Assembly (NCBI GenBank): GCA_016873845.1
Contig: VGVX01000004.1
Coordinates: 39,344 to 103,343 of the forward strand
Direction: 5' to 3'
DNA length: 64,000 nt
Source of the DNA: Ignavibacteria bacterium
Lineage (GTDB): Bacteria > Bacteroidota > Ignavibacteria > Ch128b
This document shows positions 41,310-49,044 of the stretch, piece by piece; position 1 is the first letter of the stretch, and each line of letters starts with the position of its first letter. Both the position numbers and the translations under genes were made by a program. The notes below the pieces were generated by a model. It was not told where the DNA came from and searched no databases. It saw only the letters and a program-made list of their open reading frames with translations.

Positions 41310-41486
41310 TTACTTCCTCCTTTTAACCGAATTCGGGTGTTCTTTAAACTCTACTTGATTTAATCGGTCAATTGGCTTACCAAATATTTTTTTAGGGATT
41401 GCAAGAAGGAGGAATAAACCTCCAAGGGTTTTAATAATTTTCGAGAAAAAATCAAAACGGTTATATTCAGTAACTTTTTTTTCCAT
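41310..41486 (-). CDS. Small membrane protein between actA and actB
   Basis: A 58-residue protein with one membrane segment (about residues 20-34, LGGLFLLLAIP) and basic ends. ATG 41486 follows an excellent GGTAGGAG site; the longer frame from 41507 would overlap the actA stop without need. I do not recognise the family. Its tight position between two subunits of alternative complex III suggests a small structural or assembly subunit. Confidence 0.7.
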   Translation of the reverse strand: MEKKVTEYNRFDFFSKIIKTLGGLFLLLAIPKKIFGKPIDRLNQVEFKEHPNSVKRRK

Positions 41487-41494
41487 TAAATCTC

Positions 41495-42064
41495 CTACCT
41501 GTGACACGCAAAACAGTTTTCGGGTCCTTCATTTATTTTTTTCAATCCAGGGAGTTTTTCGTGTGCATTCCGATGACAATCAAGACAGCTGCCCATCGTG
41601 AATGATGAAACTTGCTGCACAACTTCCATATCTTTAATTCTGCCATGACATTCTGCACAATCAATTCCTTTGTTTACATGAACACTATGATTGAAATAAG
41701 CATAATCTGGCACACGGTGAACGCGTTTCCAAGTCAGTGCTTTATCTTCTTCGTAGTATTTTGTTAGTTGAATGATACTTTCTTTATTTTTCCTTGCAAC
41801 TTGATGACAATTCATACAAACACTCACTCCTGGAACTGTGGCAAATCGAGATTTCGAGACGGCTGTGTGGCAATACTGACAATCGATCAACATTTCGCCG
41901 GCATGCAGTTTGTGTGAAAATGAAATTGGCTGTTGAGGGGCATATCCGATGCTATCTCTTTCTGGACGTGAGACGTAGTAAGTAAGCATGAACGCTAGGG
42001 CAGCAACAAAAATCACGATTGGTATGCGTACTTTAAGCAGGTAATCGAGAGTAGTTTTTTTCAT
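41495..42064 (-). CDS. actA: Alternative complex III pentaheme cytochrome ActA
   Basis: A 189-residue protein with an N-terminal membrane anchor (about residues 12-30) and five CXXCH sites (CQYCH, CMNCH, CAECH, CLDCH, CFACH). This is the number and size expected of ActA. It passes electrons from ActB toward the monoheme subunits in the periplasm. It is the first gene of the operon. Confidence 0.95.
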   Translation of the reverse strand: MKKTTLDYLLKVRIPIVIFVAALAFMLTYYVSRPERDSIGYAPQQPISFSHKLHAGEMLIDCQYCHTAVSKSRFATVPGVSVCMNCHQVARKNKESIIQLTKYYEEDKALTWKRVHRVPDYAYFNHSVHVNKGIDCAECHGRIKDMEVVQQVSSFTMGSCLDCHRNAHEKLPGLKKINEGPENCFACHR

Positions 42065-42099
42065 TTATTGTTCAGTATTCTCACAATTATTTATACGTG

Positions 42100-42134
42100 C
42101 AAAACTAAAATTTATTAAACCAATTGGTGCCAAA
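42100..42134 (-). promoter_or_regulatory. Possible promoter of the Act-Cox operon
   Basis: On the minus strand TAGTTTTG (42107-42100) matches TAnnTTTG, with TTTG at 42134-42131, 23 bases upstream. The spacing is longer than the usual 19-21, so the upstream box is uncertain. The predicted start is about 30 bases before actA. It occupies part of a 304-base gap whose remainder holds the E1 terminator hairpins. Confidence 0.4.
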
Positions 42135-42273
42135 AGGTTCTAACTGACACCCTTAACAAAGACTTGTCAAAAAAGGTTTCCTCAAATAAATTCTTTTTTA
42201 ATATTTGTAATTGGAAAGTTAAAGTCAATATTTCTTGTAATAAATATTAAAAAAAAATGGAATTAAAATACAA

Positions 42274-42299
42274 AAGGCGAACCGAAATCGATCCGCCTT
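42274..42299 (-). terminator. Intrinsic terminator downstream of the fused E1 gene
   Basis: AAGGCG at 42274-42279 and CGCCTT at 42294-42299 form a six-pair GC-rich stem. Read on the minus strand it is followed by a T-rich tract (TTTGTATTTT), as expected for an intrinsic terminator of the E1 transcript. Confidence 0.6.
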
Positions 42300-42303
42300 A
42301 TGT

Positions 42304-42337
42304 CTGCCTGCCATCCTCTTTTGGAAGAGACAGGCAG
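42304..42337. repeat. Interrupted hairpin between E1 gene and its terminator
   Basis: CTGCCTG (42304-42310) pairs with CAGGCAG (42331-42337), and inside it CTCTT pairs with AAGAG around a TTGG loop. The stem has an asymmetric bulge. It may be part of the terminator or a dispersed repeat. Confidence 0.5.
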
Positions 42338-42368
42338 GTTTGGGAGGTTTTATGTGGGCTTGTGTCTT

Positions 42369-44462
42369 TTAATACTTTGCTAATTTCAATGCTGCGTTAT
42401 ATACATCTTCAACTTGCGGTAATGTTGCTGATTCTAAAATTTTTGAGAATGCTACAGGGATATCCTTTGAACCAATTCTCATAACCGGTGCATCCAAATG
42501 CTCGAAGGCATATTCACCAATCAATGCTGCAACTTCGCCGCCGAATCCGCCTGTTAATTTGTCTTCATGCACAATTAAAGCTTTGCCAGTTTTTTTAACA
42601 GTCTGATAAATTGAAGTCTTATCTAGGGGAGCGAGACTCCTCAAATCCAAAACTTCAATGTTCAATCCATGTTCATCCTTCAGTTTATTTGCAGCTCGAA
42701 GAGCCCAATGAACTGTCGTACCATAAGTTATGATTGAGAGATCTTCTCCGGCTCTTCGCACTCTTGCATGACCGAAAGGAAAACAAAGCGGCTTGCTTGG
42801 TTTTGGTGATGATGCAAACGGTTGATTGTAAAGAAACTTTGGTTCTAAGAATAAAGTCACACCACGATTTCGCATTGCACATCTTAACATTCCCATTGCA
42901 TCATCTGCGTGTGATGGCACTAACACTCTCAAACCGGGCAAAGTTGTTAATACAGCCTCGAGGTTTTGTGAATGATATAATCCACCACCTATATAACCGC
43001 CGGAAGCCAATCTAATAACGACATTTGGAACAAACTTACCTACGCTTCTCCAGTAATCGTGTGATAACTCGATCAATTGTTCCATTGCAGGCCAGAAATA
43101 ATCTGCGAACTGCGCACCTTCGATAACTACTACAATATCATCGCGATATCTTGAAAAACCTTCAGCTGTACCAACGATGAAATCTTCTGCAAGAGGAGCA
43201 TTGAAAACTCTCTTCTCACCAAATTCTTTCAGCATCCCTTTTGTGACATTAAACACTCCGCCTTTATCTTTTGAAGCTACATCTTGTCCCCAAAGAAATG
43301 TATTTGGATTATTCCTAAACTCTTGTTTCAGAGTTTCGTTAATTGCTTCACGAAGAGTCATTTTAGGTGCATTATCATCAGGAACAGCTTGCTCATAAGA
43401 TTCAATTTCATGAGCGGGGCAATGTTCAATTTCTTTTGGGATAATAAAATCCATCACCGTACTCGGATCAGGATCCGGAGCGGATTCCGCCAGCCGTGCT
43501 GCAGTCTCAAGTTCTTTTTGATTGAAGGATTCAATTTCTGTTAATTCCTCTTCTGTAAAAATCTCATTTTGTAAAAGATAACTTCTGAATTTCGGTAATG
43601 GATCAAACTTAGAAAGTTGACTAATCTCATCCTTGCTTCTATAAAGTTCATGCTTATCTGAATTACTGTGTGCATGAATCCTCACACAATCTGCATGAAC
43701 CATTGCAGGTCCATGCCCATCTTGTACATAATCAATTGCTTCTTGCATGCCTTTCCAACAGTCGAATACGTTTGTGCCATCAACATTAACAATGTGAAGA
43801 TTTTTAAATCCGCGGAAATTATCTGAAATACGAGGATTTGCCGATTGCACATCTATCGGAACTGAGATGCCAAACTTATTATTTTGAATAACAAAAATTA
43901 CAGGGAGTTTTTCTCTTGTTGCTCCGTTCACTGCTTCATAAAAATATCCTTCGCTTGTAGAAGCTTCACCTGAACTGAAATAAGCAATCTCATTTCCCCC
44001 ATACGTTTTTGCTGCACGTGCAACGCCAACAGCGTGTAATGCATGATTCGAGACACAAGACGAAACGTTCTGAATTCTTATTTCAGGTTTTGCGAAATGA
44101 TTGCTCATGTGCCGTCCGCCGCTTGCTACGTCAGTTGCCTTTGATAGACCGTTCAAAATAATTTCTTCAGCAGTTAAACCTGCCGCTAAGGTCGTGAGCA
44201 TATCTCTGTAATAGGGAAACAAAAAATCTTTATTCTGACGGAATGCTAAACCGAGAATCAGTTGAATGCCGTCATGACCGGCAAAGGAAGCATGATAACC
44301 CCAACCCATCGACTTCCGCAGATACTTTGACGCTTGCTCATCGAGAATTCTTCCTAAGTGCATTAATTGATACCATTTTTGGAGTGTGTTCTTATGAACG
44401 TCCAATCCAAAATCATTTAATACGTTGGTATCTAATTGTAAATTTTGTTCAATATCTTTCAT
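42369..44462 (-). CDS. 2-oxoacid dehydrogenase E1, fused alpha and beta subunits
   Basis: A 697-residue thiamine-diphosphate enzyme. The first half is E1 alpha (HMSNHF near residue 118, TPP site SSGEASTSEGYFYEAVNG ... NN). The second half is E1 beta (LREAINETL at about 368, EDFIVGTAEG, GGYIGGGLYHSQ, and the C-terminal KTGKALIVHED). Fused chains of this kind are commonly annotated as branched-chain 2-oxoisovalerate or pyruvate dehydrogenase E1; the substrate cannot be settled from sequence. No E2 or E3 gene is nearby. A terminator follows it. Confidence 0.9.
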   Translation of the reverse strand: MKDIEQNLQLDTNVLNDFGLDVHKNTLQKWYQLMHLGRILDEQASKYLRKSMGWGYHASFAGHDGIQLILGLAFRQNKDFLFPYYRDMLTTLAAGLTAEEIILNGLSKATDVASGGRHMSNHFAKPEIRIQNVSSCVSNHALHAVGVARAAKTYGGNEIAYFSSGEASTSEGYFYEAVNGATREKLPVIFVIQNNKFGISVPIDVQSANPRISDNFRGFKNLHIVNVDGTNVFDCWKGMQEAIDYVQDGHGPAMVHADCVRIHAHSNSDKHELYRSKDEISQLSKFDPLPKFRSYLLQNEIFTEEELTEIESFNQKELETAARLAESAPDPDPSTVMDFIIPKEIEHCPAHEIESYEQAVPDDNAPKMTLREAINETLKQEFRNNPNTFLWGQDVASKDKGGVFNVTKGMLKEFGEKRVFNAPLAEDFIVGTAEGFSRYRDDIVVVIEGAQFADYFWPAMEQLIELSHDYWRSVGKFVPNVVIRLASGGYIGGGLYHSQNLEAVLTTLPGLRVLVPSHADDAMGMLRCAMRNRGVTLFLEPKFLYNQPFASSPKPSKPLCFPFGHARVRRAGEDLSIITYGTTVHWALRAANKLKDEHGLNIEVLDLRSLAPLDKTSIYQTVKKTGKALIVHEDKLTGGFGGEVAALIGEYAFEHLDAPVMRIGSKDIPVAFSKILESATLPQVEDVYNAALKLAKY

Positions 44463-44662
44463 AAAACTCTTCCAAGTTAGTCAACTTGCGATTCTTGTGT
44501 TACTGTGCTAATATAAATAAAAATGTTTTTCCTATGCAAGGCAATGATTCTTAAATATTTTTCGATGTCAGTCGTGAATTACAACAATCTGAGTTGGATA
44601 ATAGTTCACTAATTTATCCGAATTTTTGTAAGGAATATGTGAATAATAATTGTAATCATAGA

Positions 44663-44694
44663 TTTCAATCTCTTTTACATTTTCTTTAAGTTTG
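44663..44694 (+). promoter_or_regulatory. Possible promoter of the glcD operon
   Basis: TAAGTTTG at 44687-44694 matches TAnnTTTG exactly, and TTTC at 44663-44666 lies 20 bases upstream, one mismatch from TTTG. It ends 17 bases before the glcD ATG. The 248-base gap otherwise shows nothing I can name. Confidence 0.45.
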
Positions 44695-44710
44695 TAGGAA
44701 ATGGTGAAAG

Positions 44711-46156
44711 ATGATTAATTCCAAAATCTTATCCAAAATCGAATCAATCGTCGGAAAGAACAATTTCTCGACCTCAAAGGAAGATAAAATTTGTTACTCT
44801 TACGATGCAACTCCTCTATTTGAAAAATATCCCGATGCTGTTGTCTTCCCTGAAGATGCTGAACAGATATCGAAGATAATAACTCTCGCCAATGAACAGA
44901 AATTTGCTGTTGTACCTCGCGGTGCTGGTTCAGGACTCAGCGGCGGCAGCATTCCCACAGATGATTCTATTGTTTTAGTAATGACACGCTGGAATAAAAT
45001 TCTCGAATTTGATGAATCAAATTTAACGATTACTGTTCAGCCTGGAGTGATCACTGAATTAATCGACATCGAAGCAGCGAAGAAAGGACTATTTTACCCG
45101 CCTGATCCAGGAAGTATGAAGTTCTGTACAATTGGGGGGAATGTTGCAGAAAATGCCGGCGGACTCCGCGGATTAAAATATGGCGTTACAAAAAATTATA
45201 TTCTTGGTCTGGAGATGGTAACTCCATCGGGCGAGATTGTTTTTTCCGGCGGGAAAAACGTTAAGGATGTTGCCGGTTATAATTTGCGTGACGTGATGAT
45301 CGGCAGTGAAGGGACACTTGGCATTTTCACTAAAATTTTACTGAGACTTATCCCACGACCTGAAAGCTCAAAAACCATTCTCGCTTTTTTCGATTCAACA
45401 ATTAAAAGCGGTCAAGTAGTTTCTGAAATAATTGCCTCAAAAATAATTCCCTCAATGGTAGAATTTCTTGATAATACTACAATTAAATGTGTTGAAGATT
45501 ATGCTCGCCTTGGACTGAATACAAATCTCGAAGCATTGCTATTAATAGAGATTGACGGCAGTACTGACGAAGTTAATCGAAGCTCCAATATCATCCAAGA
45601 GATCTGCAAGAAACAGAATGCAGAACAAATTCTAATTGCCAAAACTGCAGATGAAGCTCTCAAATTGAAAACCGCGAGACGATCAGCGTTTTCAGCTCTG
45701 GCTCGGGTAAAGCCAACTACAATTCTCGAAGATGCGACAGTACCGCGAAGTAAATTACCAGAAATGCTTGAAGCGATCCAAAAAATAGTGAATGAAGAAA
45801 ATGTTTTGCTCGGTAACTTTGGTCACGCCGGAGACGGGAATCTTCATCCGACATGCTTAACAGATGAGAGAGATAAATCTGAAATACTCAAAGCAGAAAA
45901 GGCATTTGAAAAAATTTTCAACACTGCGATCAAGCTTGGAGGAACAATTACGGGCGAACATGGTACGGGTCTTTCAAAAAGTCAATTCCTCGAGGCAGCT
46001 GTTGGTTCTGCTGGACTTCAGTTTATGAAAAAAATTAAATCAAGCTGGGACCCAAATAACATTCTTAATCCAGGAAAAATCTTCTCTGTAAAACCGAAGT
46101 GCGAAGGTACACTGCCAAGACAAAAAAAAGATATTAAGGAGTTTTCGGAGAATTGA
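44711..46156 (+). CDS. glcD: Glycolate oxidase subunit GlcD-like (FAD-linked 2-hydroxyacid dehydrogenase)
   Basis: A 481-residue flavoprotein with an N-terminal FAD-binding PCMH domain (VPRGAGSGLSGGSIP, GGNVAENAGGLRGLKYG) and a C-terminal FAD-oxidase domain with GNFGHAGDGNLHP and TGEHGTG. It oxidises glycolate, D-lactate or a related 2-hydroxyacid and passes electrons to GlcF. GlcE is missing here, as in many two-subunit systems. It overlaps the next gene by one base. Confidence 0.92.
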   Translation: MINSKILSKIESIVGKNNFSTSKEDKICYSYDATPLFEKYPDAVVFPEDAEQISKIITLANEQKFAVVPRGAGSGLSGGSIPTDDSIVLVMTRWNKILEFDESNLTITVQPGVITELIDIEAAKKGLFYPPDPGSMKFCTIGGNVAENAGGLRGLKYGVTKNYILGLEMVTPSGEIVFSGGKNVKDVAGYNLRDVMIGSEGTLGIFTKILLRLIPRPESSKTILAFFDSTIKSGQVVSEIIASKIIPSMVEFLDNTTIKCVEDYARLGLNTNLEALLLIEIDGSTDEVNRSSNIIQEICKKQNAEQILIAKTADEALKLKTARRSAFSALARVKPTTILEDATVPRSKLPEMLEAIQKIVNEENVLLGNFGHAGDGNLHPTCLTDERDKSEILKAEKAFEKIFNTAIKLGGTITGEHGTGLSKSQFLEAAVGSAGLQFMKKIKSSWDPNNILNPGKIFSVKPKCEGTLPRQKKDIKEFSEN

Positions 46157-47058
46157 TGAAAAAATATTTGTGCTACTTTTTATTTTTTTCAGTTGGGCTG
46201 TCATTCGCACAAAAAGAATTCAGCATCAAACATTATGAACAATTCAAAACATATTCGAAGGAAGAGCTGAAAAAACTACTCCCGTTCGAAAGAAAACTTT
46301 TGCAAGCAGAAATTCTTGCCCTCTATGGATATGAATTTAATGAACCGCTTCTTCAAAAATATTTCAATAAACAAATTTGGTATAAAAAAGTAATCAGTCA
46401 ATTCCCCCCCTTGATCAAATCTGATTCAGCAAATTATTTTTTAATGGAGGAATTAAATAAGGATCTGCAAAACTCGGTTTTTGAAAATATTAAAGGACTT
46501 ATATCCAAATCCGAAATACAAAAAAGAGAATATTTCAGTTATTGTTTTGAAAAGTCGAAATTGAAATCTATTGCAAAGCGTCCATTTTCTCTTGTCCCAA
46601 TTAATGATTGCTATCGCACGATTTTCTTTCAACCACGCTTTGAGCTTCCCTCTCCACCTGATGATTTTGAAAGATTCTTAAATCCAGATAATTTTAGTTG
46701 GGATGATTTCTTTTTTTTCAAAAAAGCTAATGACGTTAAAGGGATTATCTTTCGGGCTGAATATAACGAAAACAATATACCAATAAAATTCTCTGAAATT
46801 GGAGTTGATTCTGGAATTAATCTAGGGGAAATTGTTACAGAAAATTTTGTCGATGAACTTGGACGTGTTATTCTTCACTATAATAAATTCTGTAACGAAG
46901 GGAAAATAAAAGAATTTGCAAAAATATTTTCTTACGATAATGTTGAGCTCGTAAAAGAGATCATGCTTATTGAAGACAGCGAATTCCTTTATGTTCAAGT
47001 AACCACTAAAGATATATACTACGAAACTGGATTCAGTAAAAAAGTTAATGCAAAATAA
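46156..47058 (+). CDS. Exported YARHG-domain protein
   Basis: A 300-residue protein with a signal peptide (residues 1-19, ending SFAQ). Residues about 24-80 match the YARHG pattern: LKKLLPFERKLLQAEILALY, GYEF, LLQKYF and WYKK. The YARHG domain is extracellular and of unknown function. The remainder is beta-rich and unrecognised. The ATG at 46156 overlaps the glcD stop by one base and the gene overlaps glcF by eleven. It is an unexpected insert between the two oxidase genes. Confidence 0.8.
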   Translation: MKKYLCYFLFFSVGLSFAQKEFSIKHYEQFKTYSKEELKKLLPFERKLLQAEILALYGYEFNEPLLQKYFNKQIWYKKVISQFPPLIKSDSANYFLMEELNKDLQNSVFENIKGLISKSEIQKREYFSYCFEKSKLKSIAKRPFSLVPINDCYRTIFFQPRFELPSPPDDFERFLNPDNFSWDDFFFFKKANDVKGIIFRAEYNENNIPIKFSEIGVDSGINLGEIVTENFVDELGRVILHYNKFCNEGKIKEFAKIFSYDNVELVKEIMLIEDSEFLYVQVTTKDIYYETGFSKKVNAK

Positions 47059-48352
47059 TAAATCTAGTTTCTTCCAAAATGTTGACCTTCCAAGTGATGA
47101 AGTAATTGCACAATGTATTCATTGCGGAAGCTGTTTACAGTCCTGCCCAACTTATAATTTGACCTATGACGAAAAGTCTTCTCCGCGCGGGCGAATTCGT
47201 TTAATTAAAGCAGTCGCACAGGGTGAATTAGAAATTACAGAAACTTTTGCGGCTGAGATGAATTTCTGTCTCGACTGTCAAGCGTGCGAAACTGCATGCC
47301 CGGCTGGAGTAAAGTACGGTTTGCTGGTCGAAGCTGCACGAGTTCAAATTGAAAATTCAAAGTTTACACCAGGTTTAAATAGATTCATCAAGAAATTTTT
47401 CTTCAGAATGATCATTCCAGATTATTCACGCCTAAAATTTATTGCTCGATGCTTACGGTTTTATCAGCGAAGTGGATTACAAAAATTTGTGAACTGGATT
47501 GGCATTTTAAATTTGTTGTCTAAAAGCATTTCAAGGGCTGAGAAACTCTCTCCGCAAATTTCTTCATTTTTTTCGGATGAAATTTTTCAAGAAAGAATAA
47601 GTCCGCGTGGTAAGAGAAGATTTAGAGTCTTGTTCCCAACAGGCTGTCTGATGAACATAATGTTCTCGGACATAAACAAAGATACAATTGAAGTATTATT
47701 GAGGACTGGCTGTGAAGTAATTATTCCGAAAATGCAAACCTGCTGCGGCTCGCTTCAGGCACATAACGGTGACATGGAAATCGCCCGCAAACTTGCGAAG
47801 CAAAACTTCGATTTATTTTCTCGGTATGATTACGATTATCTAATTTCAAATTCAGCCGGATGCGGTGCATTTATGAAAGAGTACGGACATATTTTGAAAA
47901 GCGATTCGAATTATTATCAATCTGCAAAAAAATTTTCTGATAAAGTCTTGGATGTGATGGAGTTTTTACAATTGCATGCAGAGTTTTCAGATATCGAAGA
48001 AATGCAAATAAATGCTACCTACCACGAAGCCTGTCATTTAGTACACACACAAAAAATCTCAAACCAGCCAATAGAAGTTCTAAAGAAATTACCAGGTTTA
48101 AATTTAATTCCCCTCAACGAAGCCACTTGGTGCTGCGGTTCAGCAGGAATTTACAATATTGTTAACTTCGACGACTCAATGAAAATCCTCGAAAGAAAAA
48201 TTAATAATCTGAGAGTGACAAATGCTGAAATCATTCTAACCGGAAATCCAGGCTGCATCGGTCAAATCAAATATGGTTGTAAAGTATTCGGTGCAAATGC
48301 AGAAGTATTGCATCCGGTGACGTTAATAAATCGGTATTTAAGCCGATCTTGA
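47048..48352 (+). CDS. glcF: Glycolate oxidase iron-sulfur subunit GlcF-like
   Basis: A 434-residue protein with two ferredoxin [4Fe-4S] motifs at the N-terminus (CIHCGSCLQSCP and CLDCQACETACP) and two CCG domains (TCCGSLQAHNGD, WCCGSAGIYN) toward the C-terminus. It carries electrons from the flavin of GlcD to a quinone. The gene is the last of the glcD transcript. Confidence 0.93.
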   Translation: MQNNKSSFFQNVDLPSDEVIAQCIHCGSCLQSCPTYNLTYDEKSSPRGRIRLIKAVAQGELEITETFAAEMNFCLDCQACETACPAGVKYGLLVEAARVQIENSKFTPGLNRFIKKFFFRMIIPDYSRLKFIARCLRFYQRSGLQKFVNWIGILNLLSKSISRAEKLSPQISSFFSDEIFQERISPRGKRRFRVLFPTGCLMNIMFSDINKDTIEVLLRTGCEVIIPKMQTCCGSLQAHNGDMEIARKLAKQNFDLFSRYDYDYLISNSAGCGAFMKEYGHILKSDSNYYQSAKKFSDKVLDVMEFLQLHAEFSDIEEMQINATYHEACHLVHTQKISNQPIEVLKKLPGLNLIPLNEATWCCGSAGIYNIVNFDDSMKILERKINNLRVTNAEIILTGNPGCIGQIKYGCKVFGANAEVLHPVTLINRYLSRS

Positions 48353-48395
48353 TACGAGCATCGAAACAAATGCCTAGAATTGTCTGCTCATTTTT

Positions 48396-48416
48396 TACAA
48401 TTTAGTAATAATTGTA
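48396..48416. terminator. Weak bidirectional terminator between glcF and the sugar transferase gene
   Basis: TACAATT and AATTGTA form a seven-pair stem around a seven-base loop, flanked by T-rich (left TTTTT, right TTGTTTT) sequence. The stem is AT-rich and so weak. It lies between convergent genes, where a terminator is expected. Confidence 0.4.
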
Positions 48417-48421
48417 TTGTT

Positions 48422-49033
48422 TTATTGAGAGATAATTGAATTCCTGTGTTTAGCAAAAAGAAGAATTGAATAGGTTTCGATAAGTACTAATATATCCATA
48501 GCGAAGGAAGAATTATCTTCATAGTACTTCTCGAGACTCAACAAATTCTCAGCACCCATTCTTCGATCACCGTAAATCTGCCAAATACCAGTAATTCCGG
48601 GTGCTTGTCGCAACTTTTCTCTTTCAAAATAATATTTAGGATCATTTTTCATTAAAAAATGTAAATCATTAATTGAAAACGGTCGGGCTCCAACGAGACT
48701 CATTTCTCCTTTGAGTACGTTTAAAAGCTGAGGCAATTCATCTAAACCAGATGATCTCAGATATTTTAGCCATTTATTTGGAATATGATATGGCGAATTA
48801 AGGAAAATACTTTTTCCTTCATTGATTCTATTTAAAGCGATCGTTTTAAACTTATGTACTTTAAATCGTCTATGCTTAAATGAAAGAGACCTTTCTTGTG
48901 AAAAGAAAGGCGTACCTCTAAAAATTATAATTCCAACCGCAGCTGCGAAAATAATGAATGGGAAAAAGATGACTAACAATCCAAGTGATATAAGGATATC
49001 AATTAATCTCTTTTTCCCATTTTTATAATTCAT
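48422..49033 (-). CDS. Bacterial sugar transferase (undecaprenyl-phosphate sugar phosphotransferase)
   Basis: A 203-residue protein of the WcaJ/RfbP core type. An N-terminal membrane helix precedes the catalytic domain with RSSGLDELPQLLNVLKGEMSLVGARP (about residues 92-117) and APGITGIWQIYG. It transfers a sugar phosphate to undecaprenyl phosphate to begin a surface polysaccharide. Only the catalytic part is present, without the longer N-terminal membrane block of WcaJ. It starts eleven bases after the T9SS protein gene, which is an odd pairing. Confidence 0.9.
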   Translation of the reverse strand: MNYKNGKKRLIDILISLGLLVIFFPFIIFAAAVGIIIFRGTPFFSQERSLSFKHRRFKVHKFKTIALNRINEGKSIFLNSPYHIPNKWLKYLRSSGLDELPQLLNVLKGEMSLVGARPFSINDLHFLMKNDPKYYFEREKLRQAPGITGIWQIYGDRRMGAENLLSLEKYYEDNSSFAMDILVLIETYSILLFAKHRNSIISQ

Positions 49034-49044
49034 TCGAAATAAGT

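Noticed and set aside
42257..42484. 75-residue plus-strand open frame between actA and the E1 gene
   Set aside because: It covers the two hairpins and the antisense end of E1, so it is not a gene.
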